Positions 58,276 to 64,000 of a DNA stretch of 64,000 nucleotides are shown piece by piece. The DNA is taken from the NCBI GenBank assembly GCA_023053575.1, contig JAKZAP010000041.1:1-64000 (forward strand), in the 5' to 3' direction. Under the pieces are notes generated by a model that was not told the origin of the DNA, did no database searches, and worked only from the letters and a program-made list of their open reading frames with translations. The stretch is from Branchinecta lynchi. Lineage: Eukaryota; Arthropoda; Branchiopoda; Anostraca; Branchinectidae. The translations under genes and the position numbers were made by a program. Every line of letters starts with the position of its first letter. Position 1 is the stretch's first letter.

Positions 58276-60198
58276 TTACATTAGATCCTCCCGATGCTTC
58301 GCTGCCAACCGGACGAACACTGCCAAATTTCTTATTACTGCGAAACACTTGTTTCCAATCAGATCTACTAACCCTTCCTCCCCTAAACCACTCCTCCCAA
58401 ACATTTCTTCCCTTAATCCCCCCAACTCACCACATTCACACATAAAATGTAACAGACTCTCATCAATTTCACCACACATAGGGCAAAAGTATGGACCATC
58501 ACGTACCCTGTTTTTCCCCATGTATTTCCTTTTTTCCCCAAGTGGTAGTGCGTTCCCCCTTAAACAAACTAGTGCCTCTAAACTTTTCGCATCCAAACCC
58601 GCCCTAAAATATAGTTCCTCCCCCCATCCCTCTTTAGCTTTTGCATAAACTTTCAATGATTCAGACTGGTCCTTCATACATTGCCACATTTGCACTTCTT
58701 GTTCGCGCAGTACTCTTTCTACCTCTTTTGACACTGACCCTAAACCTGCTGACAAACCTTTTCCTCCATTCCAAAACACAGACATTCCACATTCATCCAA
58801 TATCGTCTTAACTTGTTGTGGCCAAGATTCTCCTGATACGTCCTGGAGGGCCTCCATATAAGCTCCCTTCAGAGGGCGTACTCTTGGCAGTGTTAATATA
58901 TTCTCCCAAAATCGGACCATTCTAATTAACCGTCTATTTCTTAATGAATACAAACCAAGATCTCCGTTCACAGCAATATTACTAAAAGACTCTTTAACTC
59001 CCAACAAACGCTTAAAATATTTATTTTGGATTACCTCCATTTTTGGTGCCTTTACATACCCCCAAACTTCTGAAGCATAATGCATTGTAGGTACAATTTT
59101 TGTTTGAAATACCTGTTTATGTAACTTAAGATTTTTAAGATCACGGAGACTACTACCCATCACTAGCCCCGCACTACGACTACCTCTTGACACGCCCATC
59201 TCCACATGCTTTGTAAATCGGCAATTTGAAGAAAACTTAACTCCCAGGTAAACAAACTCGTCCACCACTTTTAAAGGAGAACCACCATACAAGAATCTAT
59301 CCCCCGGGTCCACTTTACCCCTTCGTCGGAACACCATACAAAAGGTTTTACTAGTATTAATCAATAATTCTTTTTTGCCAATATACCGTTCCATAAGATC
59401 CAATAATGTTTGCAAATGCTCTCTTGAATCAGCCATCAACACTACATCATCAGCAAATAACAACAGACAAAGACTGATTATATCTAGTGATAACATTGGT
59501 GCACCATTCTGGTTCATAAATTCTTCAATATCATTCAAAAAAATAGAAAATAATTTTGGTGACAATGCACATCCCTGCTTTACTCCAATTTTTGAAATTA
59601 CCTCCTTTGAGAACCTTCCCGCCACCTTCACCACAAACTTCACTACTGAATAAATCTGTACAATCACCAAAACGAAAGGCCCAGGCAACCCTAAATCCAT
59701 CAAGGACTGGATCAGCAGTTTTCTATTAACCGTATCAAACGCTCCTTTTAGGTCCAAGAATGCTACATACAACTTACCTTTTCTGACCCGAGTATATTTC
59801 CTAGCTAATACGTTCAAAATGAAAATTTGGTCCAGAGTGCTGTAACCCTTCCTGAATCCTGCTTGGAGGCGCGCCAGTACTTCAGTTTTATCAATCCACC
59901 TCATTAGTCTAAAATCCAACACCTTACAAAACAACTTACTAATCACATTACTCAAATGGATGCACCTATAATTCTCCTTCAATGACTTATCTCCTTTCTT
60001 AAATATTGGTACTGCCACAGATATATTCCATTCCTTGGGCCACTTCGTATTTTTTATAATAAAAGAAAACATCGTCGCCAGGATTGGTAGTAGACTAACC
60101 TTACCTAACTTCCAAACCTTCGAAGGAATCCCGTCTAGGCCCGGAGCCGACGCACCTCTCATCTTTTGAAGCCGATCGAAAACCTCCTGCTCGTTCAC
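58276..60198 (-). CDS. LINE C ORF2: reverse transcriptase with C-terminal zinc finger
   Basis: 640 codons from an internal Met. Motifs in order: GLDGIPSKVWK, YRCIHLSNVISKLFCKVL, FLDLKGAFDTVNRKLL, IGVKQGCALSPKLFS, LLLFADDVVLMADS (catalytic Asp pair near residue 250), LINTSKTFCMVFRR and VYLGVKFSS. A zinc-binding CPMC..(H)FMCECGE lies near residues 585-605. No endonuclease remains. The C-terminal CCHC-type finger is known from several LINE clades, so the clade is left open. A 3' fragment of a relative is at 21884-22290. Confidence 0.88.
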   Translation of the reverse strand: MNEQEVFDRLQKMRGASAPGLDGIPSKVWKLGKVSLLPILATMFSFIIKNTKWPKEWNISVAVPIFKKGDKSLKENYRCIHLSNVISKLFCKVLDFRLMRWIDKTEVLARLQAGFRKGYSTLDQIFILNVLARKYTRVRKGKLYVAFLDLKGAFDTVNRKLLIQSLMDLGLPGPFVLVIVQIYSVVKFVVKVAGRFSKEVISKIGVKQGCALSPKLFSIFLNDIEEFMNQNGAPMLSLDIISLCLLLFADDVVLMADSREHLQTLLDLMERYIGKKELLINTSKTFCMVFRRRGKVDPGDRFLYGGSPLKVVDEFVYLGVKFSSNCRFTKHVEMGVSRGSRSAGLVMGSSLRDLKNLKLHKQVFQTKIVPTMHYASEVWGYVKAPKMEVIQNKYFKRLLGVKESFSNIAVNGDLGLYSLRNRRLIRMVRFWENILTLPRVRPLKGAYMEALQDVSGESWPQQVKTILDECGMSVFWNGGKGLSAGLGSVSKEVERVLREQEVQMWQCMKDQSESLKVYAKAKEGWGEELYFRAGLDAKSLEALVCLRGNALPLGEKRKYMGKNRVRDGPYFCPMCGEIDESLLHFMCECGELGGLREEMFGRSGLGEEGLVDLIGNKCFAVIRNLAVFVRLAAKHREDLM

Positions 60199-60222
60199 TG
60201 GTTCTAATAGCCTATAATCATC

Positions 60223-60375
60223 TTATCTTAACGGGAATCTCACAACATCTTCTAATTCTTTTTTAATATCATTTATCACCCAATCCCCCCCTTTATTAAG
60301 ACTATTTTCTTTTTCCTCAAGGAATTTTGGCCATGACTCTGCTGGTGGTACATTCGAATACTCATTTTTCCCCAT
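60223..60375 (-). pseudogene. LINE C ORF2, N-terminal leftover in another frame
   Basis: Reads KNEYSNVPPAESWPKFLEEK and WVINDIKKELEDVVRFPL, then a stop just before the main frame. Content is consistent with the linker between endonuclease and polymerase. A frameshift or stop near 60200-60230 separates them. Confidence 0.55.
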
Positions 60376-60385
60376 TGAAGCTAAT

Positions 60386-60610
60386 TTTATCGCCGGAAAA
60401 ATAGTTCGCCCGGAATTTTGAATTCGATTAGATGTTCTAAACAGGGTAAGGAGACATGCTGAATCTATTTTTGAGTTCATTTTTCTTGCTGGGCAAGTAG
60501 TCCGCCGGAATTCCGGCTAAAACTGGATAAGTCGATCGAAGATTCGATGTAAGGGGAAAATACATCAAATCTGAACTTACTTTTTCCACCGAACATACAG
60601 TGCGTTCGAG
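60386..60610 (+). repeat. F2 repeat, internal fragment
   Basis: AGTTCGCCCGGAATTTTGAA, GGTAAGGAGACATGCTGAAT and GTAGTCCGCCGGAATTCCGG match F2 internal units. Head and tail are missing. Confidence 0.6.
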
Positions 60611-60897
60611 TCTGACAAAACCAGGGAATTGTACAGTTAATTCTCTTTCGCCCTCTCGGCGGCAACCATTATCGCGCGTTAATGAAGGAGGGTCTGGAAC
60701 CTGTGGTTGATCGGTTGTTTTCATTGTTAGCCCGGGGGTGGAACAATTGAAGACCTAATCATTCAGTTATTTCCGCTTGCATTGTACTTTTCTTGGTTTT
60801 AGAGTCTTCTCTGTTTCTCTTAGTTGAGCAGCTTCTGAAGTGCACATAGAGAATACTTCCCGACGGTCTGCATCAATAAATCTAAGAAAGATATTGA

Positions 60898-61035
60898 CCT
60901 ATATTCAAATAATGTATGCAACGGATACGTCAGCTATGATTCTTCATCAGCGATATTTCGGCCCTCTTGGCAAGGATTCTCGTCAGGCTGTCTCGCCTCC
61001 TTAGGCATTATTTGAATATATGTTTCAAAGTCAGC
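60898..61035. repeat. Foldback MITE, CGGATACGTCAGCT family, short copy
   Basis: ATTCAAATAATGTATGCAACG opens it and a partial inverse (ATTATTTGAATATATG) closes it. The core GATATTTCGGCCCTCTTGG is present once. Confidence 0.65.
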
Positions 61036-61055
61036 TTGGCTCAAAGAATATTTAA

Positions 61056-61649
61056 ATATTGACCTTTGGATTCTCGTCGTCGTCGAGCAATCCTCTGCTG
61101 ACGATACTGTTTGGACTGCACATGCGTCTGCGCTGTCTGTCGGGCGAGCCTGCGGAGCCTCCTCAACGAATTCCGCTGCCCACCTTAGCAGCCCGACGTG
61201 TTACTCTTTGTACTAATTCCGGGAATAATCTATGTTTCCACCCAAGTTTTGAGCACCTATTTCCAGCCCAATATTGCCCCTCAAAACCTAGATTACCTCG
61301 AGTTAGTCCCGGTTCTGAACCCCATCAGTACAAGAACCGAGCGTTACAGAAAGAGCTTTGTAGCAGTGTTTGTCCAAGTTTTGAACAAGTGACAAACGTA
61401 TCCCCCACAATGTTTTACTGTTTTATTTTGATTGGCTATGACTATTGACTATTGCCTTATTATATATAATCACCTTATTATGATGTTGTGTAGTTATAAT
61501 GCACCTGACAAAAGCGGCAAGTTCTTGCTATCCAGTGCTTTTAAGTATTGTATCGTCGTAACTGTATTGTGGGTTTAACCCATCCTGATTGAGGCCTGTG
61601 TGCTTTTACTGTTGGAGGATTCATGCCTTCCAGCCACATTTTCCTTTTT
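61056..61649. other. No supported gene; one receptor-like reading frame
   Basis: A 64-codon frame (61198-61392) has a hydrophobic stretch LLFVLIPGIIYVSTQVLSTY and LVPVLNPISTRTERYRKSF, reminiscent of TM6-TM7 of rhodopsin-family receptors. It has no upstream transmembrane segments in frame. Treat as a possible pseudogene fragment only. Confidence 0.3.
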
Positions 61650-64000
61650 TATGGCACTTGAGCTTACTCAAGTGCCATATAGCGATTGTAATTTCTGTCC
61701 GTCAGTCGGTCTGTCGGTCTGTCGGTCCCAGTTTTGCTAGTTCGGGCACTTCCAGATAAGCTAGGACGATGAAACTTGGCAAGCATATCAGGAACTGGAC
61801 CAGATTAAATTAGAAATTGTCGCTTCCTCGATCCGACCATCTGGAGGGGAGTGGAGGGAGGGGGAATCCGGAAAAAATAGGAAAAATGAGATATTTTTAA
61901 CTTACCAACGGGTGATCGGATCTTAATGAAACTTAATACATAGAAGGACTTCTTGTCTCAGACCCTCCATTTTAAATCCAGACCGGATCCGGTGACACTG
62001 GGGGGAGTTAGAGGGGGAAACCGGAAATCTTGGAAAACACTTAGAGTGGAGGGATCCGAATGAAACTTGGTGGAAAGTACAAGCAAAAGTCCTAGATACG
62101 TGACTGATATAACCGGAACGGATCCGCTCACTTTGGGGGAGTTGGGGGGGGGGGGAGAAGTCCGAATTTGTAGTGATCCCGCGAGTTCCGTGCTTCCTGA
62201 TGTGCTGGGACGATGGAAATTGACAGGCATGTCTGGGACCCGACCAGCTTAAATAGGAAATCATCAGTTCCCCGATTCGACCATCTGGGGGGGGGGGGAG
62301 TGGAGGGAGGGTGAAGCCAAAATTTGAGGTATTTTTAGCTTGCGAACGGGTGATCGGATCTTGATGAAAATTGATATTTAGGATGACCTCGTGTCTCAGA
62401 CACCTCACTTTAAATCCGCGCCGGATCCGATGACACTGGGGGGAGCTGGAGGAGGGAACCGGAAATTTTGAGAAACCCTTAAAGTGGAGGGATCGGGATG
62501 AAACTTGGTGGGAAAAACAAGCACAGGTCCTAGACACGTCATTGACATAACCGGACCGGATCAGGGCACTGTGGGGGAGTTGGGGTGGGGGTCCGGATTT
62601 CTAGCGATCCCGCGAGTTCGGCATACTTCCTGGTGTCCTAGGACGATGAAACTTGGCAGGTATGTCAGGGATCCGAACAGATTGACTTGAGAACAGCCAT
62701 TTCCCCGACCCGACCATCGTGGGGGGAGTGGGTGGATGGGGAGTCCGGAATCTAGTGGCGTGCATAACTTTTGAACGGGTGATCGGATCTTGATGAAAAT
62801 TGATATTTAGGATGACCTTGTGTCTCAGACACCTCACTTTAAATCCGGGCCGGATCCGATGACACTGGGGGGAGTTGGAGGAGGGAACCGGAAATTTTGA
62901 GAAACGCTTAAAGTGGAGGGATCGGGATGAAACTTGGTGGGAAAAACAAGCACAGGTCCTCGACACGTCATTGACATAACCGGACCGGATCAGGGCACTG
63001 TGGGAGAGTTGGGGTGGGGGTCCGGATTTCTAGCGATCCCGCGAGTTTGGCATACTTCCTGATGTCCTAAGGCGATGAAACTTGGCAGGTATGTCAGGGA
63101 TCCGAACAGATTGACTTGAGAACAGCCGTTTCCCCGACCCGACCATCGTGGGGGGAGTGGGTGGATGGGGAGTCCGGAATCTAGTGGCGTGCATAACTTT
63201 TGAACGGGTGATCGGATTTGAATGAAACTTGTCTGGTGAGCTATCGCCTCGGACGTTCAGTGTCACGTCCGGGTCGGTTCCGATACCTGTGGGGATGGGG
63301 GGGGGGGTGGAAAACTCAAGAAACTCTAAAAGCAGAGGAATTGGGACGAAACTTAATGGATGGAACAAGCATTTGGCCTAGATGAAATTGACGGAGCCAG
63401 ATGGTTTCGGGGCTCTGTGGGGGGAGTTGGAGGGGGTTTCCTGGAATTCCGGTAGTCGTTAGTTAGAATAGTTCCAGATGTAAAACGACAACGAAACTTT
63501 GCAGGCATATTAGCGACCCGAATTATCTTGACTTAAAAACCTGACACAACATACCCCCGGAAACTTCCGTTCCTAGATCCGAGCATTTTTGGGGGAGCAA
63601 GAGAAGAGAAATATGGACTTCTATAAATTGCGAAGGAGTGGTCTGATTCGAGTGAAACTTCATGGGTGATACGAATCGATGGCCTCGACATGTAAAACAT
63701 GCGTTCGAACCATATGCGACCACGATTAGGGGAATTGGGGGTGGGGGGACTTTTGACATGCACAAAAACCAAACGGATGGACCGAATGAGATGCAATTCG
63801 ACAGTGCCGAGTTTATGCGGCCTAGATTTGTTATTTGGCGTCTGGGCCGGATTCGGCCAAGGTAGGGGGGGGGTAGTGGAAACTTGCAGATAGGCTATGC
63901 TCCAATTTCAGTCAAACTTGATGAGGGAATTAAGAGATTGGGCCCGAACCGGCTCCGACAACGTTGGTGGGAAGGGGGGGGGGGGTACTGGAACTTTCCA
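61650..64000 (+). repeat. F1 repeat, copy f, runs past the window end
   Basis: Head TATGGCACTTGAGCTTACTC then AAGTGCCATATAGCG, GGTC/GTCT microsatellite, and G-rich units. Two successive blocks (about 62170-62640 and 62640-63070) are tandem copies of one ~430-bp higher-order unit, so this copy is longer than the others. No tail by 64000. Confidence 0.85.

Larger units (their letters stand above)
58140..60385 (-). mobile_element. Non-LTR retrotransposon (LINE C), 5'-truncated
   Basis: On the minus strand a long ORF2 with reverse transcriptase and C-terminal zinc finger is followed by a 3' UTR ending in ATATC repeats (58140-58162 on +). It is inserted in F2 remnants: F2-like text occurs on both sides (58005-58045; 60386-60610). 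Confidence 0.85.

Overview
This window is animal (metazoan) nuclear DNA, almost certainly from an invertebrate. The reasons are multi-exon genes with GT-AG introns, an astacin protease with signal peptide, a ZMYND11-type chromatin reader (winged helix, PHD, bromodomain, PWWP, an architecture known to me only from animals), several non-LTR retrotransposon (LINE) lineages and many short DNA transposons. I cannot name the species. No rRNA, tRNA, CRISPR array or bacterial operon was seen.

Two host genes can be reconstructed on the + strand. (1) 11128-15807: a compact secreted astacin metalloprotease, six exons, 253 codons, complete from TATA-like box to AATAAA. Its last intron appears to use a GC donor. 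(2) 21021-47780: the first eleven coding exons (532 codons, all phases compatible) of a ZMYND11 (BS69) homologue. The C-terminal coiled coil and MYND finger were not found and should lie beyond 64000, so 47781-64000 is read as one long repeat-filled intron. The first gene probably acts outside the cell; the second in the nucleus, as a reader of methylated histone H3.

Most remaining DNA is mobile. Non-LTR retrotransposons: an intact-looking ORF2 at 739-3591; a decayed relative at 35138-36950 (-); a second lineage at 54797-57960 (+) with a 3' fragment at 27362-28170; a third at 58140-60385 (-) with a 3' fragment at 21884-22290; an old remnant at 8216-8998 (-). DNA elements: hAT-like elements with 8-bp target duplications (94-4146; 16619-17679), a 1.66-kb element at a TA site (19204-20867), a large foldback (about 18445-20940) and several MITE families. 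Elements are nested up to three deep.

The most unusual content is a pair of non-coding repeat families, here called F1 and F2. Both start with a palindrome, repeat half of it near the 3' end, carry a GTCC/GTCT/GGTC microsatellite and internal tandem units with the shared motif GATGAAACTTGG, and finish with a small hairpin plus CTTG in a T-rich site. F1 has six main copies plus a duplicated tail; F2 has six long copies plus four fragments. They look like two branches of one non-autonomous superfamily, possibly Helentron-like. They build much of the ZMYND11 introns and place long G-tracts on its coding strand. A copy of the F1 tail is fused to the 5' end of the LINE at 54797, pointing to a chimeric insertion.
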